62,678 bases of DNA from Candidatus Lactobacillus pullistercoris (GTDB taxonomy: Bacteria > Bacillota > Bacilli > Lactobacillales > Lactobacillaceae), in assembly GCA_018883635.1 (NCBI GenBank), contig JAHLFT010000070.1:1-62678 (forward strand), in the 5' to 3' direction. The notes beneath the pieces were generated by a model. The model was not told the origin of the DNA, searched no databases, and was given only the letters and a program-made list of their open reading frames with translations. The position numbers and the translations under genes are program-made. Positions 34,169 to 42,959 of this stretch are shown here, in pieces. Within the stretch, counting starts at the first letter, position 1, and each line of letters begins with the position of its first letter.

Positions 34169-35626
34169 TTACAAAATTGGCGATAGCATTCTTGATATAC
34201 TTTGCTTTGTTCTAAGCCAGCTTCCTTGCTTCTTGATCATTTCTTTAGTTAATAAAGTTGAATGTTTCATATCTTCTTCAAAGCTATCTGCCATTTTTTT
34301 ATTAAACTTTTTATCGTAAAAAACAACATTATCTTCAAAATTTAAGCTATAAGAGCGGTAATCCTGATTCATTGAACCAACCGTTGAGTATAAATTATCA
34401 ATCACCGTCGTTTTTGAATGAAGAAAACCATTATTATAAATGTAAATTTTAACACCGCTGCGGGTTAATTCATTGGCATACCACTGAGTTGCACGATAAA
34501 TAAATGGGTGGTCAGGTTTACATGGAATCATGATTCTGACATCTACACCAGAACTGGCAATTGTCTGCCAAGCTGCAAACATCGCATCGTCAGGAATCAA
34601 GTAGGGGGTTTGAATCCATAAACGTTTTCGTGCTAAAAGCATTAGCCGCATCATTCCGTTACGCATGTAAGAATCATAACGATCAGGACCATCGAAGATA
34701 ACCTGTGTTGGTACATCTCCATTATCAATGTCGGTTTCATCTAGATTAGGAAAAAGCCGTTCATTGTAGGTGATTACCTTTGTGTGTTTATCAATTGAAG
34801 CATTCCAATCCATGACAAAGCGTTCTTGTAAAAGTAAAGAACTTGATCCCACCATTCTGACTTGGCTATCGCGCCAGTAGCCGAATTTCTTTTTCTTGCC
34901 TAAATATTGATCACCAATATTGAAACCACCAGTCCAAGAAATTTCGCCATCAATAACGACAATCTTTCTGTGTAAGTGGTAGTTGATCCGGTAACGAGTA
35001 ATCATGTTGCGTGAAGTAATAAACGGCAAAACTTGTCCACCGGCTTTGCGCAACTGGTTAAACCAAGATGTAGTGGCTCCCATTGATCCCCAAGCATCAT
35101 AGAGTAAATGAATATCTAAGCCTTCTTTAGCCTTTTTAATCAATAAATTGAGGACCTTATTACCAATCTCATCATTGTAAAAAGTATAAAATTCGATGTT
35201 GATCGTCTCTTTGGCATTTTGAATGTCTCTTAAGAGCGCCTTAAACATTTCTTTTCCATCATTAAACAAAGTTACATGATTATTTTTGGTTAAAGGCGTA
35301 TCTTCATTTTTATTAAAAAACTTGATTGCAATTTTACCTTTATTACTCGTATCAGATGGCCTAGTTTTTTTAGGAGGCTGGGCAATCGTCTTTTGAACAT
35401 TGCGCAAGCCGAGGTGTTTTTGCCGGTTAATCGCAAAGAGATTTTCTTGTGAAATCCCTCGTCCAAAAAATGCGTAAAGAATTAAGCCTAGAATTGGTAA
35501 AACGATTAAAATAATTAACCAAGCCCATGTAGTAGAAACAGATCTTCTTCTATGGAAGACGATGTAAAAGGCGAGAATGGTATTGGTAATAAGAATAATT
35601 CGCCAAATATCGTGTAGTAAAATCAC
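34169..35626 (-). CDS. cls: Cardiolipin synthase
   Basis: 485 residues, the usual length. Two N-terminal membrane segments, then a tandem phospholipase-D fold with HKD motifs HLHRKIVVID...GGFN and FLHSKTTVID...GSMN. The end LSPIL is typical of the family. It condenses two phosphatidylglycerols to cardiolipin at the membrane. It is 16 bases downstream of the DUF915 hydrolase gene, so the two are co-transcribed. Confidence 0.96.
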   Translation of the reverse strand: MILLHDIWRIILITNTILAFYIVFHRRRSVSTTWAWLIILIVLPILGLILYAFFGRGISQENLFAINRQKHLGLRNVQKTIAQPPKKTRPSDTSNKGKIAIKFFNKNEDTPLTKNNHVTLFNDGKEMFKALLRDIQNAKETINIEFYTFYNDEIGNKVLNLLIKKAKEGLDIHLLYDAWGSMGATTSWFNQLRKAGGQVLPFITSRNMITRYRINYHLHRKIVVIDGEISWTGGFNIGDQYLGKKKKFGYWRDSQVRMVGSSSLLLQERFVMDWNASIDKHTKVITYNERLFPNLDETDIDNGDVPTQVIFDGPDRYDSYMRNGMMRLMLLARKRLWIQTPYLIPDDAMFAAWQTIASSGVDVRIMIPCKPDHPFIYRATQWYANELTRSGVKIYIYNNGFLHSKTTVIDNLYSTVGSMNQDYRSYSLNFEDNVVFYDKKFNKKMADSFEEDMKHSTLLTKEMIKKQGSWLRTKQSISRMLSPIL

Positions 35627-35642
35627 AAGATTCCCCCAAAGT

Positions 35643-36575
35643 TTACTTTTTTATTCCAATAAATTTATCAATAATTCCGATGACAAATGGGTTGTCATGC
35701 ATCCAGCTGTGTTCCGCATTCTTTTTATCGCGAATTTCGACCTCTTGGTAAAAATGAGCGTTTGGTGCCAAAATATAGCGAATACTTTTAGCAGAAACAA
35801 CCGAAATGAATTTATCAGTATTAGTATTATCCAAAACGTTACCATAGATATTTAATACTGAAATATTTGAATTAAATCTTTTTCTTCTGAATAAAAGATA
35901 AAGATAGTGCGGATTCATCATGGTTGGGCGCCCTTTTTCATTTAAAACATTAACATTCGGAATATCACCCAAGTAGGTAACGCCGTCAAATGGGCCAGCA
36001 ATAAAAGCACATTTATCTAAATGAGGAAAATTTTTATTGTTACTGTGCTTCATTTCGGTTCGGATAACGCATGGGCAAGCAAGCGAGTGTGCCACAGCAG
36101 TATAAGTCTTAAAACCGTAACGCTTAGCTAAAAATGGCAAAATAAAGCTTAAATAGTAGTCGATGCCATAGATTCCGACAATTCTTTGCCGAAAAACTAC
36201 TTGAATTACAGGTTGACGATCGTTTGTCCAAGTTCCTTCCAATTTGAAATTTCCAAATAAATCAGCCGTTACTTTTAAAAATTTTTTATTTTGTTTATCT
36301 TTTAGTGCCTGTTCAACTAAAACTTTAGTAGTATAGTCACCACCGCGAAAACCGTGAAAGTAGATAATGGGAACTTGCTCAAAGTTAGCATTATTTCTTT
36401 CGACTGTTACATGGTCCTCTATCCGCTTTTTATGCATCCGCAAAAATGGGCGCGTAGGGGCAAAACTAGCTAAAAGCCCTACCGTGATCATGCTAAACAT
36501 GCTAGGTTCTTGCCAAAGCTTACTTTTTTTATTTTTTTCAGCTTCTTGAGCATATTTTTTACTGTTAAAGAACAT
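35643..36575 (-). CDS. Alpha/beta hydrolase (DUF915-type)
   Basis: 310 residues. VPIIYFHGFRGGDYTT marks the oxyanion region and TAVAHSLACPCVIR the nucleophile elbow, which reads A-x-S-x-A instead of the usual G-x-S-x-G. DKCAFIAGPFDGV and the late His region (NAEHSWMHDNPFV) fit the DUF915 family. There is a weak hydrophobic stretch near the N-terminus. It lies upstream of cls, with which it forms an operon; an ester or lipid substrate is an inference from that. Confidence 0.85.
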   Translation of the reverse strand: MFFNSKKYAQEAEKNKKSKLWQEPSMFSMITVGLLASFAPTRPFLRMHKKRIEDHVTVERNNANFEQVPIIYFHGFRGGDYTTKVLVEQALKDKQNKKFLKVTADLFGNFKLEGTWTNDRQPVIQVVFRQRIVGIYGIDYYLSFILPFLAKRYGFKTYTAVAHSLACPCVIRTEMKHSNNKNFPHLDKCAFIAGPFDGVTYLGDIPNVNVLNEKGRPTMMNPHYLYLLFRRKRFNSNISVLNIYGNVLDNTNTDKFISVVSAKSIRYILAPNAHFYQEVEIRDKKNAEHSWMHDNPFVIGIIDKFIGIKK

Positions 36576-36650
36576 AGCACACCACCTTAAGAATTATTTG
36601 TTAATATATATTTTAACATTGAGTGATTGATTTATATGAACGAGGTTATT

Positions 36651-37433
36651 ATGAAATTTTATGCTGTAAAAAAAGGAAGAAAAACGGGTATTTATCGTAC
36701 TTGGGATGAGGCCAAAGCGCAAATTGACGGCTTTTCGGGTGCGGAATATAAATCCTTTAAAAATATTACTGAAGCAACAGATTATCTGAACTGGAATAAG
36801 GAGACTCAGGGACAGGTATTGAAAAAAGATGAGGATAATTTACAAAACGCGATTAAGAAGATTGTAAATGTTAGTCAGAATAGAAAAATTATTTCGATAA
36901 AAAAGGAAACTACTAAAAAGACAAAAACTGCTTATCCAAAATCAAACGCTGCCGATTATTTCGCTACTATCTATACCGATGGTGGTACCCGCAATACAGG
37001 TGTCTTTAGGGGTGGCCATGTTAAGAAGACAGATAAAGCGGCCTGGGCATACTTGATCAAGTGGGCTGATGGGAAAATTTCTGATGCTGGTGGTGAATAT
37101 GGTGCTACAAATAATAAAATGGAGCAGACCGCCTTTATTAATGCATTAAAGAAATTGATTGAAAAAGGATTCAATGATCAAAAATTATTATTTGTTCTTG
37201 ATTCACAATATGTTCTTAATCCAATCAATAAAGGCTGGCTAAAATCGTGGAAAAAGAGAAACTGGAAAAAATCTTCAGGACCACTTGCTAATAAGGAAGA
37301 GTGGCAAGAAATTGATCAGCTTTTAACCCAATTTCCTGATGCCAAATTTGAATGGACGAAAGGCCATGCAAACAATGAAGGTAATGAATTTGTCGATCAT
37401 TTATTAAATAAATATATGGATAAAGAAATGTAA
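36651..37433 (+). CDS. rnhA: Ribonuclease HI with N-terminal viroplasmin-like domain
   Basis: 260 residues from ATG 36651 (GAGG site); upstream in-frame ATGs lack one. Residues 1-50 (FYAVKKGRKTGIYRTWDEAK) form the hybrid-binding domain. RNase H catalytic residues lie in YTDGGTRNTG (Asp), NNKMEQTAF (Glu), VLDSQYVLN (Asp) and the end NEFVDHLLN (Asp). It degrades the RNA of RNA-DNA hybrids. It is a single gene with a terminator. Confidence 0.95.
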   Translation: MKFYAVKKGRKTGIYRTWDEAKAQIDGFSGAEYKSFKNITEATDYLNWNKETQGQVLKKDEDNLQNAIKKIVNVSQNRKIISIKKETTKKTKTAYPKSNAADYFATIYTDGGTRNTGVFRGGHVKKTDKAAWAYLIKWADGKISDAGGEYGATNNKMEQTAFINALKKLIEKGFNDQKLLFVLDSQYVLNPINKGWLKSWKKRNWKKSSGPLANKEEWQEIDQLLTQFPDAKFEWTKGHANNEGNEFVDHLLNKYMDKEM

Positions 37434-37468
37434 AAAAGTGAGTAGGAAGAAAATTCCTGCTCACTTTT
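37433..37468. terminator. Bidirectional terminator
   Basis: AAAAGTGAGTAGGAA / TTCCTGCTCACTTTT stem between converging genes. Confidence 0.88.
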
Positions 37469-37473
37469 ACTGT

Positions 37474-38439
37474 TTATTTAGTTAAAATCATTGTTCCACC
37501 AAAGAGGTGACTTACGAAACTAACGATATTATCCCAAATTTGTTGGAACCAATTTCTATTTTCTGGTGTATTAAATTTATCAAAAATACTCTTAGCATTT
37601 TTCTGGATATTTTGTGATAAAGCAGAAGCTTGTTGCTTAAAATCACCATTTTTAAGTGCACCAGAATCTCTAACTTCTATTAACAAATTGATAATTTGAT
37701 TCTTTTGATTATTGTTAACCGTGTTACCTAGGTGATTAATCTTAATTTGATTATTAACGATATCACGAATTTGACTATCAGAAATATTATTTCCGATCTT
37801 TGCCATATCATTCTTGGCTCCAGCAACTGCATTATTTAATTGTGAGTCAGTATAACCGTCCTTATTTTTATTTGCTTGAGTAATTTTACTCAAAGTGTTC
37901 ATTTCATCTTGAGCGGCATTAACTTGCTTTTGATTTAATGCGTCTCCATTTTTAGCATAAGCTGCATATACACCAGCTAACGCACCAGAGCCATCAATTG
38001 GCACAGCACTAGTTACGTAAATATTAGCGTCAGTTATTCCGGCCGTTAAAGCGGCGTTTTTGTACTGGTTAGCAGTGATTGTTGTGATATTGTTTTTACC
38101 ATTGTAATCAAGAATCTTAACATTGATTCCTGAACCAGAGCTGGTCTTTTGAATCATGGCGCTGGACCAGACGCCAGAAGAAGTTGTGAAATTATCTCCT
38201 GAAGGATTGAGGTATTTAACTAAATCACTACCGGTAATAGTAATAGTTTGATAGTTTCCACGATTAAGCGGCTGAATTAAAGTTTTAATTGTGCCTTGTT
38301 TTTGTTCATTTGTTAATGATGTACCAATAGTAACTACTGGAGTATCATCATCAGCTCTAACTTGATTGGGCTTAATAAAGCCTAAAAAGGTGATTGAAGA
38401 GGTTAGGACAATAGACAAAATTGTAAGTAACTTTTTCAT
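37474..38439 (-). CDS. Secreted DUF1002 protein
   Basis: 321 residues. Signal peptide with cleavage near VRADD (about residue 29), then the DUF1002 domain: VVTIGTSLTNEQKQGTIKTL, SGDNFTTSSGVWSSAMI, VYAAYAKNGDAL. Its helical C-terminal half ends in a hydrophobic, Trp-containing tail (WFQQIWDNIVSFVSHLF) that could be membrane-active. The family is extracellular in Firmicutes and of unknown function. A GGAG site precedes ATG 38439. It is a single gene. Confidence 0.88.
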   Translation of the reverse strand: MKKLLTILSIVLTSSITFLGFIKPNQVRADDDTPVVTIGTSLTNEQKQGTIKTLIQPLNRGNYQTITITGSDLVKYLNPSGDNFTTSSGVWSSAMIQKTSSGSGINVKILDYNGKNNITTITANQYKNAALTAGITDANIYVTSAVPIDGSGALAGVYAAYAKNGDALNQKQVNAAQDEMNTLSKITQANKNKDGYTDSQLNNAVAGAKNDMAKIGNNISDSQIRDIVNNQIKINHLGNTVNNNQKNQIINLLIEVRDSGALKNGDFKQQASALSQNIQKNAKSIFDKFNTPENRNWFQQIWDNIVSFVSHLFGGTMILTK

Positions 38440-38592
38440 AATTTATTCTCCTTGTTATGATAAGAACATTATACTAAACGATTTTTAAAGGAAGTCAACA
38501 TCTGTCATAAATTTAACTATTTTTAACCAAGTCCATTTTTAAATTATGTTCATACAGTTGATGGTATAATAAAACAAATATGGAGGATAAAT

Positions 38593-39456
38593 ATGTTAGA
38601 GCAACCAGAACTAACTGTAATTATGCCATGTTATAACATGGAAAAATATTTAGCTAGAGCGCTAGATCATTTAGCTAAACAAATCGATAAAAACTTTAAG
38701 TTATTGATAGTTAATGATGGTTCCACTGATCGAACTAAAGAAATTGCTGAAAGTTATCGTAAACAATTTAAATATTATAGAATAATTAATAAGCCTAATG
38801 GCGGTTTATCCGATGCTCGTAATGTTGGAATGAACAATGTTGATACACCATATTTCACTTTCCACGATGGCGACGACTGGGTTGATCCAGATTATACCGC
38901 CTTTTTTGTACGTGCTTTTCATGCGCATCCTGAAGCTGCAATGGTTTGCTGCGGATTTTGGATGGATTATGAAAATAAGAATAAGACTATGCCTGCAACT
39001 AAAAAGAAAATTAGTAGCCTTTTAACTAAGGGGCAAACTTATCGCCAATTGATTAATCCGATGGGATCTTTCTTTTTCAACAAGCTGCTTGTTTCACCGG
39101 TTAAAGGCTACACTTGGAATAAAGGATATAAGACGTCGGTTGTTCGCAAGTATAATTTGCTTTTCGTTAAAAAACTAGCATTTATGGAAGACCAAATTTT
39201 TAATGCAAAGTATATTTCTTTAACTGATGGTTTTTATTGCGAAAGTAAGCCGCTATATCATTATTGGCAACGCGAAGATAGCATGGTTCACAACTTTAGT
39301 TTGAAAATGGTGCCCGATAATATTAAGGCTAACTATTCTATCGGAAAAATTATTGTTAAAAGTATGATTAAAGAACATAAAGCTAAAAAAGAAGAAAATA
39401 CTAGCCAAAAGTTACTTCAAGCTAGTGAAGGGAGCAACAATGAAAGAAAAGGTTAA
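38593..39456 (+). CDS. Family-2 glycosyltransferase
   Basis: 287 residues of GT-A fold: TVIMPCYNMEKYLARAL, NDGSTDRTKEIA (nucleotide binding), GGLSDARNVGM and the DxD region FHDGDDWVDPDY. There are no membrane segments. It adds a sugar to an unknown surface or lipid acceptor. The 3' end overlaps the following hydrolase gene by 17 bases, so the two are coupled. A clear GGAGG precedes ATG 38593. Confidence 0.93.
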   Translation: MLEQPELTVIMPCYNMEKYLARALDHLAKQIDKNFKLLIVNDGSTDRTKEIAESYRKQFKYYRIINKPNGGLSDARNVGMNNVDTPYFTFHDGDDWVDPDYTAFFVRAFHAHPEAAMVCCGFWMDYENKNKTMPATKKKISSLLTKGQTYRQLINPMGSFFFNKLLVSPVKGYTWNKGYKTSVVRKYNLLFVKKLAFMEDQIFNAKYISLTDGFYCESKPLYHYWQREDSMVHNFSLKMVPDNIKANYSIGKIIVKSMIKEHKAKKEENTSQKLLQASEGSNNERKG

Positions 39457-40096
39457 TGGAGTTCAACTTTATTATCATAAGTTAGGAAAAGGTGAGCCAC
39501 TTCTTCTTTTACATGGACATCACTTAGATGGTGGGATGTTTGACAAAATTGTTCCGCCACTTTCTTTATATTACACGGTTTACGTTCTTGATATGAGAGG
39601 ACACGGTCTTAGTGAAGGCGATAGTGCCGAGCACTACCATACAGAAGCTGAAGACGTTAAGCAATTTATGAAGCAGCTTGAAATTGAAGGCTGCTATTGT
39701 GTTGGCTTTGATGCTGGTGGTTTAGTGGCAATGATGCTGGCAAGTGAAAATTCTAAAATCTTTAAGAAAATGATTGTGGCTGGAGTCTTTGTCAATGGTG
39801 CCGGAATTCATCCATACCACTACTTAACTGAAGGGATTCAACGTTTCTTCAAGTTTGACCGTGATAGCCGTGTTGAATTAACTGAAAGTTTTATTTCTGA
39901 AGATGATTTAAAGAAAATTGAAACACCAACTTTATGTGTGGTTGGTGAAAAAGATTGGGTTAAAGTTGAACACGTTCGCTGGTATAGTCAATTAATGCAA
40001 AATGGGCGGCTAATTTTAATGCCAAGACAAACTCATAATTCTTATGCGATTAAAAGTTTGAAAATGCTAGATTTGATAAAAGATTTTTGTAAATAA
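39440..40096 (+). CDS. Alpha/beta hydrolase with Asp at the nucleophile position
   Basis: 218 residues from ATG 39440, six bases after GAAGGGAG. Oxyanion motif LLHGHHLDGGMFD and MRGHGLSEG. The nucleophile elbow reads CVGFDAGGLVAM, i.e. G-x-D-x-G, as in haloalkane dehalogenases and epoxide hydrolases rather than Ser hydrolases. Late acid CVVGEKDWV and His TH in MPRQTHNSY. The substrate is unknown. It is co-translated with the glycosyltransferase gene. Confidence 0.88.
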   Translation: MKEKVNGVQLYYHKLGKGEPLLLLHGHHLDGGMFDKIVPPLSLYYTVYVLDMRGHGLSEGDSAEHYHTEAEDVKQFMKQLEIEGCYCVGFDAGGLVAMMLASENSKIFKKMIVAGVFVNGAGIHPYHYLTEGIQRFFKFDRDSRVELTESFISEDDLKKIETPTLCVVGEKDWVKVEHVRWYSQLMQNGRLILMPRQTHNSYAIKSLKMLDLIKDFCK

Positions 40097-40168
40097 GTAT
40101 TTTTACACTAAATCGCTTTCTTCTTGCGCTAGAATATAATTAAGAAGTTTTAAAAAAGGAGAAATTCG

Positions 40169-40807
40169 ATGGTTAAGGTTGTAGTACTTGGGGCACACGG
40201 ACAAGTTGCTCAAATTGCTGAAAGATTTTTGTTTGCAGATCAAGATGTTGAAACTACTTTATTCTTGCGTAATGCCAAAAGAATGGAAGATGCTAAAAGT
40301 CAAGCAAGAATTGTTGAAGGTAGTGCAACAGATGCAGCTCAGCTTGAAAAAGCAATGAAGGGTCAAGATATTGTCTACGCTAACTTAGGCGGCAAGGATG
40401 ATATCGATCTTGAAGCTGAAGCAGTAGTTGAAGCAATGCATAATGCAAATGTAAAAAGATTAATCTGGATTTCAACTTTAGGAATTTATGATGAAGTTCC
40501 TGGTAAGTTTGGTGAATGGAATAAAGAAACTTTAGGTGATTACATTACTGAATACGCTAAAGCAGCTAAGAGAATTGAAGATTCAGATCTTGATTATACG
40601 ATTATTAGTCCAACTTGGATGGACAACAAGAATGAAGTTGACTACGAAAAATCGAAGAAGGGTGAACCAATCACTGATACTGAAGTTTCAAGAAAATCGG
40701 TTGCTGCTTATGTTTACCATTTGATTAAGAATCCTAAAGAAGATGTTAAGCAGTCAATTGGATTAGGTAAGCCGGGTACTGAAGGCGACAAGCCAAGCTG
40801 GTATTAA
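40169..40807 (+). CDS. NAD(P)-binding oxidoreductase (atypical SDR)
   Basis: 212 residues. N-terminal Rossmann motif VVLGAHGQVAQIAERFL, VEGSATDAAQLEKAMKGQD, WISTLGIYDEVP, and YTIISPTWMDN in place of the classical YxxxK. It belongs to the NmrA-like/SDR_a5 proteins common in lactobacilli; the reaction is unknown. AAAGGAG precedes ATG 40169. It is a single gene ending in a hairpin. Confidence 0.9.
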   Translation: MVKVVVLGAHGQVAQIAERFLFADQDVETTLFLRNAKRMEDAKSQARIVEGSATDAAQLEKAMKGQDIVYANLGGKDDIDLEAEAVVEAMHNANVKRLIWISTLGIYDEVPGKFGEWNKETLGDYITEYAKAAKRIEDSDLDYTIISPTWMDNKNEVDYEKSKKGEPITDTEVSRKSVAAYVYHLIKNPKEDVKQSIGLGKPGTEGDKPSWY

Positions 40808-40841
40808 AATAAGAGCCACTTCTTTTTGGGAGTGGTTTTTA
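40808..40841 (+). terminator. Terminator
   Basis: AGCCACTTC / GGGAGTGGTT stem and T run. Confidence 0.7.
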
Positions 40842-41051
40842 TTATATTAGGAGTGAAGAAAAGGCTCATATGGTTTGTCCAATTATTAGTGAATGAATAT
40901 GTTATGTTGAAATTATTATTCTACTTATGTTCATTCTTACCTTTTGAAGTAGAAAATGGTTGGACAATAGTCATTTTTTTAGCCTTAGGTGCTATTTTTA
41001 CTAAAGTTCTTCAAGATAATTAAGATTTTATTGCATACTAATTACATAAAT

Positions 41052-41092
41052 CGCAAAAGAAGCCGTTCTTTTATTTCTAAGAATGGCTTTTT
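41052..41092 (+). terminator. Terminator upstream of prs
   Basis: AAGAAGCCGTTCTT / AAGAATGGCTTTTTT stem with a T run. The gene it serves is unclear, since only a doubtful 40-65 codon hydrophobic frame precedes it (40826-41023). Confidence 0.75.
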
Positions 41093-41139
41093 TGTATATA
41101 ATAGATCTGTATATAATTTTTTATTCAAAAGAGGTAGCT

Positions 41140-42126
41140 ATGAACAAGGAAGAACTTCACGAATTATTACACCCAATGAAACTTATCGGCTTGGGTGGTA
41201 ATCCTGCATTAAACGAAAAGATTGCATCAATTTTGAATCGTCCATTAATCGAAACAGCTGTCCATCACTTCAGCGATGGTGAAATTCAAGTCAACGTTGG
41301 TGAATCTGTCAGAGGTTGTGATGCCTTTGTGATTCAATCTATTCAAGATCCAGTTAATGAAAACTTCATGGAACTTGAAATCATCTTAGATGCTTTGCAC
41401 CGTGCTTCAGCACATAATGTTAATGTTGTAATTCCATATTTGGCTTACTCACGTTCAGATACCAAAACTCGTTCACGTGAACCAATTACAGCTAAATTAA
41501 TTGCCAACTTATTGCAAATTACTGGAATGGATCGTTTGATCGCTCTTGATTTACATGCTTCTCAAATTCAAGGTTTCTACAATGTTCCAGTCGATCATTT
41601 GCACGCAATGCCACTTCTTGCACAATATTTCTTAGATAACGGTATTGCAGTTAAGGGTGACGATGATGTTGTCGTTGTTTCTCCAGATCACTCAGGCGCA
41701 AAGCTTGCTCGTAACTTTGGTCAATACTTTGACGCACCAATTGCTATTGTTGATCAACGTGGTGCCCGTTACGATACTGAAGTTCACGATATGATCGGTG
41801 ACGTTAAGGGTAAGAAATGTATCATTGTTGATGATTTGATTGACACTGGTTCACGCATTGCTTCATCAACTAAATCAGTTTTAGCAGCTGGTGCCACTAA
41901 GGTTTATGTTGCAGCTACTCATGCCCTTCTTTCCAAGGATGCAACAGAAGTTCTTAATGAATTACCAGTTGAACAAATCGTAGTAACAGATACTATCAAG
42001 CATAAGCGCTATCCAGACAGAATGGTTAGAATTTCTGTCGATCAATTATTGGCACGAGGAATTGATTATGTATATAATGATCGTTCTATTCACCAAATTT
42101 TTGATGAACAAAATCGTTTGAAGTAA
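41140..42126 (+). CDS. prs: Ribose-phosphate pyrophosphokinase
   Basis: 328 residues from ATG 41140 (GAGGTAG site); the frame is open to 41083 but without a site. Signatures: IQSIQDPVNENFMELEIILDAL, PYLAYSRSDTKTRSREPI, LDLHASQIQGF, VSPDHSGAKLARNF and the PRPP loop CIIVDDLIDTGSRI. It makes PRPP from ribose-5-phosphate and ATP for nucleotide, NAD, His and Trp synthesis. It is a single gene with its own terminator. Codon use is that of a well-expressed gene. Confidence 0.96.
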   Translation: MNKEELHELLHPMKLIGLGGNPALNEKIASILNRPLIETAVHHFSDGEIQVNVGESVRGCDAFVIQSIQDPVNENFMELEIILDALHRASAHNVNVVIPYLAYSRSDTKTRSREPITAKLIANLLQITGMDRLIALDLHASQIQGFYNVPVDHLHAMPLLAQYFLDNGIAVKGDDDVVVVSPDHSGAKLARNFGQYFDAPIAIVDQRGARYDTEVHDMIGDVKGKKCIIVDDLIDTGSRIASSTKSVLAAGATKVYVAATHALLSKDATEVLNELPVEQIVVTDTIKHKRYPDRMVRISVDQLLARGIDYVYNDRSIHQIFDEQNRLK

Positions 42127-42138
42127 TCAAGTTAATAA

Positions 42139-42175
42139 TAAAAAAGATAATCCTCATTAATGAGGGTTATTTTTT
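42139..42175 (+). terminator. Terminator of prs
   Basis: AAAAGATAATCCTCAT / ATGAGGGTTATTTTTT stem. Confidence 0.88.
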
Positions 42176-42264
42176 GTTAAAAATTACAGATTTTCTATAT
42201 AATATAATGCTCCAGATTGCTATAATAAAAAATAATTAAAATAAGTATTAACGGGAGAAAACCA

Positions 42265-42948
42265 ATGGCTAGACGTAAAAATATGAAGAGAAGAAGAGTT
42301 ATTCTTGGGAATACTTTTCGTCTAATTAGAGAAAACGGGATGGATAACGTTTCATTACAAATGATTGCGGAAAAATCAAATATTTCTAAGTCTTTGCTTC
42401 AATCATATTATCCACATAAGTCGAAATTAATTAGTGATATCGTTCGTAATTTGTTTACTACTTTAGGTACACAAGTCGATAATTATGATCAAATTGAACA
42501 TTTCTCACCATATGCACATATGAAAGCATTTATTTATACTATTGGTGTGTTAGGGATGCATGATGAAGGCTTAGACCGCATTATTTCACAAGCGTTTACT
42601 AATAGCGACACCCTTGATAATTGGGGTGTAATGTTGATGGACTGGGTAAGAGACGAGCATCTTTTTGATAGTGTAAAAGCTACAAAAGATGAACTTGAAA
42701 GTGGAATTGCCTTTGTCACAATCGGTGCGGGAAGACTCTATCACGAACGTAAAAAGTATCATCTAACTGCAGAAGATTTATCTAATTACGCTACTAGTTC
42801 ATTAATGTTTAGTTTTTGTCACTGCAGTCAAACAGAGATAAATAAAGCTCTAGAAGATGGACAAAAGATTATTGAAACTGCTGATATGGAAAATGTTCAT
42901 CATGCAATTGATACAATGTTTGATGAAGGTAAGGAAATTATCAGTTAA
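42265..42948 (+). CDS. TetR-family regulator
   Basis: 227 residues. N-terminal helix-turn-helix region: GNTFRLIRENGMDNVSLQMI, then IAEKSNISKSLLQSYYPHKS. The rest is the helical ligand-binding domain. ACGGGAGAAAA precedes ATG 42265. The gene 11 bases downstream encodes a membrane protein that it may regulate. The effector is unknown. Confidence 0.9.
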   Translation: MARRKNMKRRRVILGNTFRLIRENGMDNVSLQMIAEKSNISKSLLQSYYPHKSKLISDIVRNLFTTLGTQVDNYDQIEHFSPYAHMKAFIYTIGVLGMHDEGLDRIISQAFTNSDTLDNWGVMLMDWVRDEHLFDSVKATKDELESGIAFVTIGAGRLYHERKKYHLTAEDLSNYATSSLMFSFCHCSQTEINKALEDGQKIIETADMENVHHAIDTMFDEGKEIIS

Positions 42949-42959
42949 AGGGGATTTAT

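Noticed and set aside
34098-34319. 73-codon plus-strand ORF at the end of cls
   Set aside because: Mostly antisense to the conserved cls C-terminus, with no site or promoter.
40826-41023. 65-codon hydrophobic ORF between the oxidoreductase gene and prs
   Set aside because: It starts inside a terminator and has no credible ribosome site; a shorter version from ATG 40904 is possible but unsupported. Left out as a gene, though a terminator follows it.
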